A model generated the notes under the pieces. That model saw only the letters and a list, made by a program, of their open reading frames with translations. It was not told where the DNA came from and did not search any database. Of a stretch of DNA of 64,000 bases, positions 49,802 to 58,898 are shown one piece after another. The position numbers were made by a program, and so were the translations under genes. The stretch's first letter is position 1; each line of letters starts with the position of its first letter. The DNA comes from CAYJAY01 sp964370715 (lineage in GTDB: Bacteria; Bacillota; Clostridia; Oscillospirales; Ruminococcaceae). The stretch is taken from contig CAYJKJ010000003.1 of the NCBI GenBank assembly GCA_964370715.1, forward strand, positions 62,001 to 126,000, given 5' to 3'.

Positions 49802-50604
49802 GAAAAAAATCTTTGTCTTCTTCGATATATATGTATGTCGTTTTCGCCTTCTTGTATGCGCCGATCGCTGTGCTTATATTCTTTTCGTTCAACGAATCCA
49901 AAAGCAGAACTAATTTCACCGGCTTTACGCTAGATTGGTATAAAGAGCTTTTCCAAAACGAGATGATACTTCAATCTCTCATGGTCACCCTTATTGTAGC
50001 CGCCATTTCATCGGTTATATCGACGGTGCTTGGAACTGCCGCTTCTATCGGAATGAACAGCATGAAGCGAACCCCGAAAAATCTTCTTATGAACTTCACC
50101 CTTATTCCGATTATCAACCCCGAAATTGTAACCGGTGTATCTATTCTTTTGTTGTTCACCGTTTTAAGAGGAGCGTTTGCTGTGTTTGGCGCAAACTTTG
50201 AGCTTGGCATTGGCACGCTTATCCTTTCCCACGTTGTGTTCAGCGTTCCTTATGTTATTCTTTCGGTTAACCCTAAGCTTCGCCAACTCGACAAAAGCAT
50301 CTATGATGCCGCTCTCGATCTCGGTTGCGACGAAAAACAAGCACTTTTCAAAGTTGTTGTTCCCGAAATTATGCCCGGAATACTAACAGGGTTTTTGATG
50401 GCGTTAACCTATTCTATCGACGACTTTGTCATCAGTTATTTCACCTCGGGAACGGCGCAAAACCTTTCGATAGCGATATTCTCGATGACAAGAAGAAAGG
50501 TTAGCCCCGAAATCAACGCCCTATCCGCAATTATTTTTGTTGTAGTTCTTTCTATTCTCTTGATTGTAAACTTTAAAGAGATTAGAAAAGAAAAAAAAGC
50601 ATGA
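49798..50604 (+). CDS. potC: Spermidine/putrescine ABC transporter permease
   Basis: 268 residues, six helices. FSFNESKSRTNFTGFTLDWYKELF is the PotC signature region and DAALDLGCDEKQALFKVVVP is the EAA loop, followed by SIDDFVISYFTSG. Coupled to potB by ATGA and to potD by a short overlap or gap. Pairs with PotB to form the channel. Confidence 0.94.
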   Translation: MRKKSLSSSIYMYVVFAFLYAPIAVLIFFSFNESKSRTNFTGFTLDWYKELFQNEMILQSLMVTLIVAAISSVISTVLGTAASIGMNSMKRTPKNLLMNFTLIPIINPEIVTGVSILLLFTVLRGAFAVFGANFELGIGTLILSHVVFSVPYVILSVNPKLRQLDKSIYDAALDLGCDEKQALFKVVVPEIMPGILTGFLMALTYSIDDFVISYFTSGTAQNLSIAIFSMTRRKVSPEINALSAIIFVVVLSILLIVNFKEIRKEKKA

Positions 50605-50621
50605 GGCGGAAAGGGGTAAAT

Positions 50622-51839
50622 ATGAAAAAAATATCATTATTAATTATTATGCTACTCGTTTTATCGGTAGCGTTATCCCCCGCTATGCTAGCTCTTGAAC
50701 TGACTGCGAGCGACCAATACTACAAACAACTCGAAGGGCAAAACATAACGATAAACGTCTACAACTGGGGCGAATACATCTCGGATGGGTCGGATGATAT
50801 GCTAGACGTTAACAAAGAGTTTGAGCAACTAACCGGAATAGATGTCCACTACACGACGTTTGCGAGCAACGAAGAGATGTATGCAAAGCTCAAAAGCGGC
50901 GGCGCACAATATGATATCTTGATACCTTCCGATTATATGATAGCTCGTATGATAAGGGAAGATATGGTAGAACCGCTTGATTTTGACAACATCCCAACAT
51001 ACGACCTTGTTTCCGATGTCTATAAAAATCTTTTGCATGACCCAACCAACGAATATTCCGTTCCGTATATGTGGGGCATAACAGGGCTTATCTACAACAC
51101 GGCGATGATCGAAAACGACATTACCTCTTGGGCGGATCTTTGGGATCAAAATTATATCGGAAACATCTTGATGTTTTCAAACTCTAGAGACGCATTTGGC
51201 ATAGCTCTTAGAACGCTTGGCTATTCGATGAACACCGAAGATTTCGAAGAAATCGAAGACGCCGCAGATCTTCTTAAAGAACAAAAATCATTGGTTCAAG
51301 CTTATGTTATGGATGAAATTTTCAACAAGATGGAGGGCGGCGAAGCGGCAATTGCGCCATACTACGCCGGCGACGCCATAACGATGATGGACGCAAACCC
51401 CGATCTTGCGTTTGTTTTCCCAAAAGAGGGCGGCAACTTTTTTGTCGATAGCTTTATTATACCTAAAGGGTCTCCCAATAAACTAGCGGCTGAGATGTAT
51501 ATAAACTTTATGACCGAGCCTAGAATTTCTGCCGAAAACGCAACCTATATCGGATATTCAACAACGGTGCCGGATGCACTTGAATATATGGAGCTAGACG
51601 ACGTTACAAAAGCTATCTCGTATCCTCCCGACGAAATTATCGAAAACACCGAAATCTATAAAGCGCTCTCCGACGAAACGGGAATCTATGTCGATAGTCT
51701 TTGGACAGAGGTTTTAAGTTTTAACGAAAACCAAAATGTTTGGATAGGACCTGTGTTTCTGTTCGGTGCTTTAGCAGCCTCTATTATTATCTCTGTTTTA
51801 AGATCAAGAAAACGCAAAAAAGAGATGTATGAAGGCTAG
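50622..51839 (+). CDS. potD: Polyamine-binding protein with C-terminal membrane anchor
   Basis: 405 residues from ATG 50622 (AAGGGG upstream). An N-terminal signal-like helix (about 5-25, no lipobox Cys) is followed by the PotD fold: INVYNWGEYISDG, LIPSDYMIARM, YSVPYMWGITGLIYN, AIAPYYAGDA. After the binding domain a membrane helix WIGPVFLFGALAASIIISVL and RSRKRKKEMYEG end the protein. Gram-positive binding proteins are usually lipid-anchored; here the C-terminal helix appears to do that job. Last gene of the operon, followed by a terminator. Confidence 0.92.
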   Translation: MKKISLLIIMLLVLSVALSPAMLALELTASDQYYKQLEGQNITINVYNWGEYISDGSDDMLDVNKEFEQLTGIDVHYTTFASNEEMYAKLKSGGAQYDILIPSDYMIARMIREDMVEPLDFDNIPTYDLVSDVYKNLLHDPTNEYSVPYMWGITGLIYNTAMIENDITSWADLWDQNYIGNILMFSNSRDAFGIALRTLGYSMNTEDFEEIEDAADLLKEQKSLVQAYVMDEIFNKMEGGEAAIAPYYAGDAITMMDANPDLAFVFPKEGGNFFVDSFIIPKGSPNKLAAEMYINFMTEPRISAENATYIGYSTTVPDALEYMELDDVTKAISYPPDEIIENTEIYKALSDETGIYVDSLWTEVLSFNENQNVWIGPVFLFGALAASIIISVLRSRKRKKEMYEG

Positions 51840-51869
51840 AAACAAATTTTCAAAAAATCAACACTCACA

Positions 51870-51910
51870 AAAAGGAGCAGTCTTTTATCGACTGCCCCTT
51901 TTTCTTTTTG
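51870..51910 (+). terminator. Terminator of potABCD
   Basis: AAAAAGGAGCAGTC pairs with GACTGCCCCTTTTT (one mismatch), followed by TTTC and more T. Confidence 0.85.
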
Positions 51911-51936
51911 TATTTAACGCTTAAGCACCCCTATAT

Positions 51937-53154
51937 CTAATTCGTTTTCTTGTCCTCAAGCAACCTGTTTAATAGCTTAAACTTGCTTTCGATGATGTTT
52001 TCCTTCTTTTCTATATTGTCTGTTGTTTCATCTTTTTTCTCATATATCTCTTTAACTTTAGCGCAGATATCCCTTGCGGCAAAAGCATTTATATACTTCT
52101 TTTGGTTTTCCATCATCTTAATTTGATATCTTTCATCGTTAACTATATATTCCGCTATAGTAGCGAGTTGAAACGGATCATCCTCACAGATAGACATACC
52201 AAATTTTTCGAAAAATTCTGCATTTTTATTTTCGCAACCGGGTATTGGTTTGCTATGAATAAGCGGCTTATTTTTTGCCGCCGCCTCGGTTGTTGTTAGC
52301 CCTCCGGGCTTGGTTATGATAATATCGCAAGCATCCATATAACTTGCAACTTTTTGAGTAAAACCTATCGTTAAAACTTTTTCGTTTTCCAAAAACATCT
52401 CGTCAATCTTGTTTTTTGCAGTTTTGTTGCTTCCGCAGATAACGATTATTTTGTAGTCACCTGTGCAGACATTGAAGAGCTGTTTAACCATCTCGCTGCT
52501 GCTGCCAAAACCCATGCTCCCCGACATGATAAGATATATCTTTGAATCAACAGGAAGCCCAAGCTCCTGCCTTGCTTGTTTCTTATCTTTTTTAACAGTG
52601 TATTTTTTGCCCACAGGGATTCCGGTTACATAGATTTTTTCTCTTGGAATTCCAAAACCGGAAAATTCCTCCGCTACTTGTTCATGCGGAACAAAATAGC
52701 CGTCTACATTTGTTTCATTCATAAACGGGTGCATCGTATAATCGGTTGCAACCAAAAAACATTTTGCTTTAAGGTTATAAAACGTCTTAAGATATGTCAA
52801 CGTTAACGACGGGAAAAAATGGGTGCAAACAACTACATCGAAATCTTGGTTTATTATGTAGTTATAAAGATCATAACCAAATAGTGTATTTGCAAAGTAG
52901 ACCGGCGACTTAACAAACGTTTTAAGCGAGCTAAGTTCCATCCCAACTTTATAGATAGTTCCAAACGCCCAAGCGTTTCCTTTTGTCGAGGTAAGATATG
53001 CTTTTTCGGTAAGTTTCGACGGAATATCCGAAACTAGGCCTAGCGCATCTTTAACTTCGGAATACACCCCAATATCAGAAAAATGTTCCGCAACCGCCCT
53101 TGCCGCCGTGTTATGTCCGCCCCCTAGGTTGCAGGTTAAAATTAATGCTCTCAT
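51937..53154 (-). CDS. MGDG synthase-type glycosyltransferase (UgtP-like)
   Basis: About 405 residues of the GT28/MGDG family that transfers glucose or galactose from UDP-sugar to diacylglycerol. N-terminal RALILTCNLGGGHNTAARAV is the acceptor-domain signature. The C-terminal half has YLIMSGSMGFGSSSEM, GFTQKVASYMDACDIIITKPGGLTTTEAAA and the KPLIHSKPIPGCENKNAEF donor site. The C-terminal 35 residues are a charged tail. ATG 53154 is chosen since homologues start at the first beta strand; a GTG three bases upstream is possible. UDP-glucose would come from GalU. Confidence 0.85.
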   Translation of the reverse strand: MRALILTCNLGGGHNTAARAVAEHFSDIGVYSEVKDALGLVSDIPSKLTEKAYLTSTKGNAWAFGTIYKVGMELSSLKTFVKSPVYFANTLFGYDLYNYIINQDFDVVVCTHFFPSLTLTYLKTFYNLKAKCFLVATDYTMHPFMNETNVDGYFVPHEQVAEEFSGFGIPREKIYVTGIPVGKKYTVKKDKKQARQELGLPVDSKIYLIMSGSMGFGSSSEMVKQLFNVCTGDYKIIVICGSNKTAKNKIDEMFLENEKVLTIGFTQKVASYMDACDIIITKPGGLTTTEAAAKNKPLIHSKPIPGCENKNAEFFEKFGMSICEDDPFQLATIAEYIVNDERYQIKMMENQKKYINAFAARDICAKVKEIYEKKDETTDNIEKKENIIESKFKLLNRLLEDKKTN

Positions 53155-53252
53155 CACTGTAACAATACCCCCTATACAAATCATTCGAGAACCGTTTTTA
53201 AACTTGATTAATCTCGTTTCATTTGTGATTATTTTAGTGTTTTTTAAACCCA

Positions 53253-54788
53253 CTATTTAATTAAAGATTGTTTTTTATAAAGCGGCAGAAGTTTTTTATA
53301 GATTTTTTTAAACACCTTGTTTAGTATCTTGTTGTATTTTTGCGCTTCATTTTGGTCGGGCAAAAATTCATCCCTTACATGAACCATGCTTTTAACCGCC
53401 TGTTCATAACTATCAAAATATCCTTTAGATACAAACGCCACAATCGAACTGCCAAGCCCCGATGCTTCGTTTGTCTGTATTCTATATACCGGAAGGTTAA
53501 ACATATTTGCGGTTATTTGGCATATTTCGCTACTTTGCGAACCGCCCCCCGACACAAACAACTTCTTAACTTTAATGTTTCCTCTTTTTTCAATAGCTTG
53601 CATACCCTCGATAAGAGCAAAATTAATGCCCTCGATAATCGAACGATAAAGATGTATTCTTGTGTGGACATCCGAAAAACCAATAACAGCGCCTTTCGCT
53701 TTTGGCATGGTTACGCCGGGCGAGAAATAAGGCTCCATGACAAGCCCATCGCAACCTGCCGGAATTTCCCTTAATCTTTCGTTTAATAGCTGTTCTGCCG
53801 AGATACCAAGCTGTTCGGCTTGTTCAACTTCATGTTTTGCAAACTCTCGTTTAAACCAGGTTATAAGCCAATAACCCCTATACACCATGACTTCGGGGTT
53901 ATAATATCCTTTCATAACCGCCGGAAACGCCGGAACAAATCGAATAGGTTCAACATATTTTTTTGTCATACATTCAAGCGTTGCGGTTGTTCCAAAGCTA
54001 ACCGACGCCGAATCCTCCGAGATGCAAGAAACCCCAAGCGTTTCGCAACCCTTGTCTGCTCCGGTAGCTATCAACTCTAGCCCTTCTTTGATACCGGTTA
54101 ATTGGGAGGCTTTCTCGGTTATCGTTCCAACTATGTCGCCCGGTTCAATAACGTCACAGAGCTTTTCTTCCTCGACATCATAGATAACCCTTTTTATGTT
54201 GCCTTTTTTCATCCAACCTCTAACTTTGCTGTCGAACGGAATATGCCCAATTATGCCGGCGGAGCTATCCACCATATTCCCCGTTAATAGAAAATTAAGA
54301 TATCCCGAAAGCATAAGGTATTTATATGTTTTTTGCCAAACTTCCGGTTCATTTTCTATTATCCAGTTGCAAACCGACACCTTTCGTTGCATATCAATAG
54401 TGTCTTTCATGCCGATAACAAGATATAACAAGTTAAGATAAAACGGAAGTTTTTCCTCCGCTTTCGCCTCTCTTTTGTCGAGCCAAACGATTATATCTCG
54501 AAGAGGAGTTCCTTCGTTATCAACACAAACACAGGTGTCCCGAACGGTAGTCACGGTGACCGCTATAATGTCGTCCCAAAGTTTCCCCGATTTTTCTTTG
54601 AGTTTCAAACTGCATTCACAAAGAACTTCGAAATAGTATTCTGCTTTTTGTTCCGCCCAATCGGGTTGTTTCGAAAAATACGGTTTTTCGTATTTATGCC
54701 CAACAACCTCCACTATGTCGCCCTTTGTGTTAACAAGCATAGCTCTAAGACTTTGCGTTCCAACATCGAACGTCAAAACCAATCCCAT
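53253..54788 (-). CDS. FGGY-family carbohydrate kinase
   Basis: 511-residue sugar kinase: N-terminal ATP-binding TFDVGTQSLRAMLVN, PDWAEQKAEYYFE, WLDKRE, then TGADKGCETLG, SVSFGTTATLE, and C-terminal LFVSGGGSQSSEICQITANMF and EASGLGSSIVAF. All are FGGY hallmarks (xylulokinase, gluconokinase and relatives). Substrate not determinable. Starts at ATG with AAGGGG upstream. The glycosyltransferase gene follows after about 100 bp, without an obvious pathway link. Confidence 0.88.
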   Translation of the reverse strand: MGLVLTFDVGTQSLRAMLVNTKGDIVEVVGHKYEKPYFSKQPDWAEQKAEYYFEVLCECSLKLKEKSGKLWDDIIAVTVTTVRDTCVCVDNEGTPLRDIIVWLDKREAKAEEKLPFYLNLLYLVIGMKDTIDMQRKVSVCNWIIENEPEVWQKTYKYLMLSGYLNFLLTGNMVDSSAGIIGHIPFDSKVRGWMKKGNIKRVIYDVEEEKLCDVIEPGDIVGTITEKASQLTGIKEGLELIATGADKGCETLGVSCISEDSASVSFGTTATLECMTKKYVEPIRFVPAFPAVMKGYYNPEVMVYRGYWLITWFKREFAKHEVEQAEQLGISAEQLLNERLREIPAGCDGLVMEPYFSPGVTMPKAKGAVIGFSDVHTRIHLYRSIIEGINFALIEGMQAIEKRGNIKVKKLFVSGGGSQSSEICQITANMFNLPVYRIQTNEASGLGSSIVAFVSKGYFDSYEQAVKSMVHVRDEFLPDQNEAQKYNKILNKVFKKIYKKLLPLYKKQSLIK

Positions 54789-54889
54789 AAACTAACCCCT
54801 TTAAAATATTTATCATGTCCGCCTTGCGGCGGAGTTCTTGCAAAAATCCTTCGGATAATTTCTTTTTGATCAGCGCCACATTCTATCTG

Positions 54890-54946
54890 TTCCGCTATTT
54901 TAGATATGCTACGGCGATTTCGGAATGCATACAATGCATTCCCTAC
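54890..54946. repeat. R2 element, locus 3, left arm lost
   Basis: The right arm GGAATGCAT-ACA-ATGCATTCC (within 54920-54946) is intact and the CCGC(C/T)ATTTT...GCTACG core is recognisable. The left arm is reduced to GTTCCGC. Confidence 0.75.
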
Positions 54947-54972
54947 ACAAAATATTCAAATTATTTATTTTT

Positions 54973-55034
54973 CACAAAATGGCGAGCGAAGTTCGACAAG
55001 TAGTGTTTCCAACATCTCCGCCCACAGGCGATTT
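54973..55034 (+). repeat. R1 element, copy E, 5' truncated
   Basis: Begins CAAAATGGCGAGCGAAGTTC and continues GACAAGTAGTGTTTCC, matching the 3' two thirds of R1. The outer 5' strand is missing and the trailing stem is broken. Confidence 0.75.
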
Positions 55035-55254
55035 TGCTATTATAATAATAACAAAACCATTCCAAAATAACAACTGATTTTTACAGGTGTATCGTTCACC
55101 GAAAAACAAAGCAATATAAAAAAGCCAATCGGAATACCCCTAAAATGCATTAAGAACCCGTGAATAGTCGTCGCTATCCACAAGCTCCTAAGCATCCAAA
55201 ATCGGAGTGACAATATTAAGTTTATATTTTCATGCGAATCATTCGCCCAATATC

Positions 55255-55288
55255 GCTAGCTTAAAAACACTAAGGTTTTTAAGCTAGC
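55255..55288. repeat. Perfect 14-bp-arm palindrome
   Basis: GCTAGCTTAAAAAC (55255-55268) pairs exactly with GTTTTTAAGCTAGC (55275-55288), loop ACTAAG. It lies about 60 bp beyond the mutase stop; no T run follows on the minus strand. Confidence 0.65.
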
Positions 55289-55346
55289 TCAGAGGAAGAT
55301 TATGAAAATTGAAGAAAAATCAAAAAAACTAAACTGTTTTTTAAAA

Positions 55347-56759
55347 CTAAAGACCCAAGAACGTTTTAAAAGTGTCGATAACTTCGTTTGCTTGTTCCTT
55401 TGTTTCAAGTTCGCAGAAAATTCTTAAAAGCGGTTCTGTTCCCGAGAAACGAACAGCAATCCAACCGCCGTTTTTAAAGAACACTTTACAACCATCGTTA
55501 TATGTAACCTTTTCGATCTCAAGCCCCAAATCGGGTAGCTTCTTATCGACCATCAACAGGTCGATAATCCCCTGCTTTCTGCTCCATTCAAACGAGAAAT
55601 TTCCCTCTTCCATCTCGAGTTTGCCATATATATCCTCAATCTCTTGCCAAAGCATCGAGAGTTTTTTCCCGGTTACCGCTATCATCTCAACAAGAAGCGC
55701 CGCCGCATATATTCCGTCTTTTCCTTTTATATGCCCTTTAACCGTTAAACCGCCCGAGCTTTCGCCGCCTACTATAGCGTCATACTTGCTTATTCCGGCT
55801 GAAATATGCTTAAATCCTACCGGAACTTCGTGGCATGAAAAGCCGAAGCTTTTTGCAACCCTATCCAAAAGATGTGTCGTTGCGGTGTTGCGCACTGCAT
55901 CGCCCTTTTGACCTTTGTATTTTAAAAGGTAGTAGTATATAAGCACCAAAATTTTGTTTGGATGAATAAATTTCGAGTTGTCGTCTATAACCCCTAGCCT
56001 GTCGGCGTCTCCGTCTGTCGCAATTCCAAGATCTATGTTGTTTTCTTCAACAAAGCTAACAAGCGCCGAAAGGGTTTTTTCTGTCGGGGTCGGCATCCTT
56101 CCGCCAAACAGCGCATCATGGCGCTCATGGATAATGTCAACCTCGCAACGAGCTGTCATAAGTATCGTTTGAAGAGCGGTTCTACTAACGCCAAACATTG
56201 GATCAAGCGCAATTTTAAGCCCCGCTTTTCTTATGCTTTCCATATCTATGAGTTCCATTATCCTGTCGATAAAGGAATTCATAGTGTCTATTAAAACTAT
56301 GCTTCCTTGTTCGATACCTTTTGCATAATCAATCGATCTAATGTTGTTTACATCGACCTTTGCTATATATTTTTCGATATCTTCGGTTAAAAACTCATCA
56401 GCATCTCGCCCACCGCTTGAAAAAACTTTAACGCCGTTATAGATAGCGGGGTTGTGGCTTGCTGTGATAGCAACTCCGTATGCTGAATTTTTTTTATCTA
56501 TCGTATACATAACAAGAGGTGTTGGGGATTGGCGGTTGATTATCTCGCATTTAATTCCATATCCGGCCACAACTTCGGCACACCATCTTGCGGCTTCAAG
56601 CGACATAAATCTCCTGTCGTACCCTATGATAAAACTTTTTTCTTGTTGATTTTCGTCGATAATTTTTTGCGAAATCGCCGACATCAAAATCTTCACATTT
56701 TGCTTTGTGAATTCATCGGCAATAATAGCTCGCCAACCACCTGTCCCGAATTTAATCAT
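55347..56759 (-). CDS. Phosphohexomutase (phosphoglucomutase/phosphomannomutase family)
   Basis: 470-residue alpha-D-phosphohexomutase interconverting hexose-1-phosphate and hexose-6-phosphate. N-terminus KFGTGGWRAIIADEFT, phosphoserine loop ITASHNP (Ser101), metal loop ATDGDADR, sugar-binding GGESSGG and phosphate-binding RFSGTEPLLRI are all intact. It is the last gene of the six-gene sugar locus. By context it may act on N-acetylhexosamine-1-phosphate made by the NahK-like kinase; plain glucose-1-phosphate is the alternative. Confidence 0.9.
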   Translation of the reverse strand: MIKFGTGGWRAIIADEFTKQNVKILMSAISQKIIDENQQEKSFIIGYDRRFMSLEAARWCAEVVAGYGIKCEIINRQSPTPLVMYTIDKKNSAYGVAITASHNPAIYNGVKVFSSGGRDADEFLTEDIEKYIAKVDVNNIRSIDYAKGIEQGSIVLIDTMNSFIDRIMELIDMESIRKAGLKIALDPMFGVSRTALQTILMTARCEVDIIHERHDALFGGRMPTPTEKTLSALVSFVEENNIDLGIATDGDADRLGVIDDNSKFIHPNKILVLIYYYLLKYKGQKGDAVRNTATTHLLDRVAKSFGFSCHEVPVGFKHISAGISKYDAIVGGESSGGLTVKGHIKGKDGIYAAALLVEMIAVTGKKLSMLWQEIEDIYGKLEMEEGNFSFEWSRKQGIIDLLMVDKKLPDLGLEIEKVTYNDGCKVFFKNGGWIAVRFSGTEPLLRIFCELETKEQANEVIDTFKTFLGL

Positions 56760-56806
56760 TTTTTAAACCTCTTTTTCTATTAGTCGCTTTTCGTTAAATC
56801 TGATAT

Positions 56807-57724
56807 TTAATCCCAAAGTTTATCGGGATAATCCCCGTTTAAAACCATGGTGTCGATAGCGTTTTCAACGCTTTGTTTGTCCTCTTTATAGGTGACGCCA
56901 TACCAAACATCGGATGTTTCGATAACGTTCACCGTCGCTTTTTTCTCATCTACAAGTTCCGACACAACGCTTGGAATAAAAAACTCCGCCCCCTCAGAAG
57001 CGCTGTTTTTTAAGAACTCGACAAATCTTTGTTCAAGCTGTTCAAATATAGCCGGAACAAATCCCCAAAGGTTCATCGAAACGGTTGTTAGACCCGAAAT
57101 CTTTTCAAATGTCTCGCCGCCGTCTTCGCTGAACTTTGCGTCTTCGCCGTCCTTTTCAATATGGACCCTCTCAACAACCGATTTTAACTCGCCGTCTTTG
57201 ATCTCGCATATTCCCCTAGCAACCTTTCCCTTTTCGGTGACGGTGTTGATAAGTTTATATCCAACCATAGAAAACGGCATAACCTCGCTGTCTGATTTGC
57301 AGTTCAACAGGAAGTTATATATGCTCTTATACCCGGAACCTCCATAGAAATCATCAGCATTTATAATAGCAAACGGTTGGTCGACAACATCTTTGCAACA
57401 AAGAATGGCGTGGCCTGTTCCCCAAGGTTTTTTTCTCTGTTTTGCTATACTTTCAAACTCTTTCGGAACAAAACTTTCTTTCGCTTGAAAGACATATAAA
57501 ACCTCAATTTGTTTTTCAAACCTATCCCCAACAACCTCTTTAAACTCTTGTTCAAAGTCCGGGTTAATTATGAATACAACCTTTTTAAATCCGGCTTTAA
57601 TAGCATCGTATATCGAATAGTCTATTATTATTTCGCCATTTTTATGAACGGGGTCTATCTGTTTAAGCCCCCCATATCGGCTACCCATTCCGGCGGCAAG
57701 CACAACAAGTGTCGGTTTATTCAT
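56807..57724 (-). CDS. Sugar-1-phosphate nucleotidyltransferase
   Basis: 305 residues with the NTP-transferase signature VVLAAGMGSRYGGLKQIDPV, then GEIIIDYSIYDA, GTGHAILCCKDVVDQPFAIINADDFYG (metal Asp). The family couples NTP to sugar-1-phosphate. It lies between the NahK-like kinase and the mutase (37 and 47 bp gaps), so it probably activates the kinase product to a nucleotide sugar. The C-terminal third (SDVWYGVTYKEDKQSVENAI) is typical of this subfamily rather than GalU or RmlA. Confidence 0.85.
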   Translation of the reverse strand: MNKPTLVVLAAGMGSRYGGLKQIDPVHKNGEIIIDYSIYDAIKAGFKKVVFIINPDFEQEFKEVVGDRFEKQIEVLYVFQAKESFVPKEFESIAKQRKKPWGTGHAILCCKDVVDQPFAIINADDFYGGSGYKSIYNFLLNCKSDSEVMPFSMVGYKLINTVTEKGKVARGICEIKDGELKSVVERVHIEKDGEDAKFSEDGGETFEKISGLTTVSMNLWGFVPAIFEQLEQRFVEFLKNSASEGAEFFIPSVVSELVDEKKATVNVIETSDVWYGVTYKEDKQSVENAIDTMVLNGDYPDKLWD

Positions 57725-57761
57725 GTTTGTTTATCCTGTCTCTTTCTTAAATACTAAAATA

Positions 57762-58862
57762 TTAAGTGTATTTTTTTGCTATTGTTTCAACGATATTCTC
57801 GAGCGTTTCCCAATCTCTTTCCATATCGGATATGAGTTTAAGCTGGGTTCTTGTTCTATCAAGATTTTGCCCCTCTCGATGAACTTTGTAGTATATATCT
57901 CCGTTTAAATAGTCGGTCAAAAATCTTATTGCTTGTTCAAGCAGGATAACCTTTGCACCCATAACAAGCGTTTCAACCTCTTTTTTTGTAAGCGATTTTC
58001 CGGCACATTCCAAAAACCCTTCAACATACGCTGTGAAAAGATCTATGTCGAAATTGCATTTTTCTAAGTTTGGTTCATCTTCGTCGCAGTTGTTTGCGCC
58101 ATATCTGATAGTGTCTCCGAAATCAAACGCTATAAACCCCGGCATAACGGTGTCGAGATCGATAACGCATATCCCCTTGTTGGTTGTTTTGTCCATCAAA
58201 ACGTTGTTCAACTTGGTGTCGTTGTGGGTAACTCGTATCGGGATCTCACCTTGTTTTTGAAGATCAACAAAGAAATAAGCGTCTTTTTCTCGTGCTCTGA
58301 TAAAAGCAATTTCCGCTTCAACCGACTTTGCAAGCTGTTTCTCATCCTTCTCAATAGCGTTGTTAAGTTGTTGCAACCGAGCCGGCGTGTTATGAAAATC
58401 GACTATCGTTTCATTTAAAGTATCGGCGGGATAATCCGAAAGATATTTAAAAAAATCCCCAAACGATTTACCGGAATTTTTGAATATCTCTTGTGAATCA
58501 ACAACATCAAAGCTGTTTCCATCAACAAATTCATACGACCGCCATATCTTTCCGGAATTATCCGCTGTGCAGGTTTTTTTGTTTTTTGTTCTGATAAATT
58601 TCAAGGCACATTTAAGATTTTCGGAAGGTCCTATCGTTTCAAACTTTTTTTCGAGATGTTCAGTTATCCCAAAAATATTCTCCATAACCTCAAGAGGTTT
58701 TTTAAAAACAAAATCATTTATCCTTTGGAGAACATAGCGCTTTCCATTTTCGGTGTCAACAATATATGTGTTATTAATATGCCCATTTCCAAATGGCGAG
58801 ACTTCAACTATTTCGCTTTCAAAATCAAATCTTCCCGCAATTTCAATTATATTGTTTCGCAT
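57762..58862 (-). CDS. nahK: N-acetylhexosamine 1-kinase-like protein (NahK)
   Basis: 366-residue anomeric sugar kinase with the aminoglycoside-phosphotransferase fold. FGNGHINNTYIVD is the nucleotide loop, VTHNDTKLNN (His213-Asp215) the catalytic loop, and VIDLDTVMPG with FDFGDTIRYGANN the metal site. Much of the chain follows bifidobacterial NahK, which phosphorylates GlcNAc/GalNAc at C1. It starts 37 bp after the permease gene stop, and thus forms one transcript with the transporter. No lacto-N-biose phosphorylase is present in the window, so free hexosamine or another disaccharide may be imported. Confidence 0.85.
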   Translation of the reverse strand: MRNNIIEIAGRFDFESEIVEVSPFGNGHINNTYIVDTENGKRYVLQRINDFVFKKPLEVMENIFGITEHLEKKFETIGPSENLKCALKFIRTKNKKTCTADNSGKIWRSYEFVDGNSFDVVDSQEIFKNSGKSFGDFFKYLSDYPADTLNETIVDFHNTPARLQQLNNAIEKDEKQLAKSVEAEIAFIRAREKDAYFFVDLQKQGEIPIRVTHNDTKLNNVLMDKTTNKGICVIDLDTVMPGFIAFDFGDTIRYGANNCDEDEPNLEKCNFDIDLFTAYVEGFLECAGKSLTKKEVETLVMGAKVILLEQAIRFLTDYLNGDIYYKVHREGQNLDRTRTQLKLISDMERDWETLENIVETIAKKYT

Positions 58863-58898
58863 AGAACCCCCTAAATCCCTGATATTTAAATATAAAAT

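Larger units (their letters stand above)
54789..55346. other. 558-bp intergenic region with decayed repeats and a long palindrome
   Basis: Holds a TCCGCC-TTGC-GGCGGA hairpin (about 54815-54830), R2 right arm (54920-54946), a damaged R1 (54973-55034) and a perfect palindrome at 55255-55288. A small plus-strand frame from 55301 overlaps the mutase antisense and is not supported. Confidence 0.75.

Noticed and set aside
55301..55423. Short plus-strand frame starting ATGAAAATTGAAG with a nearby GAGGA
   Set aside because: Lies antisense to the mutase 3' end, resembles nothing, and has no promoter; probably chance.
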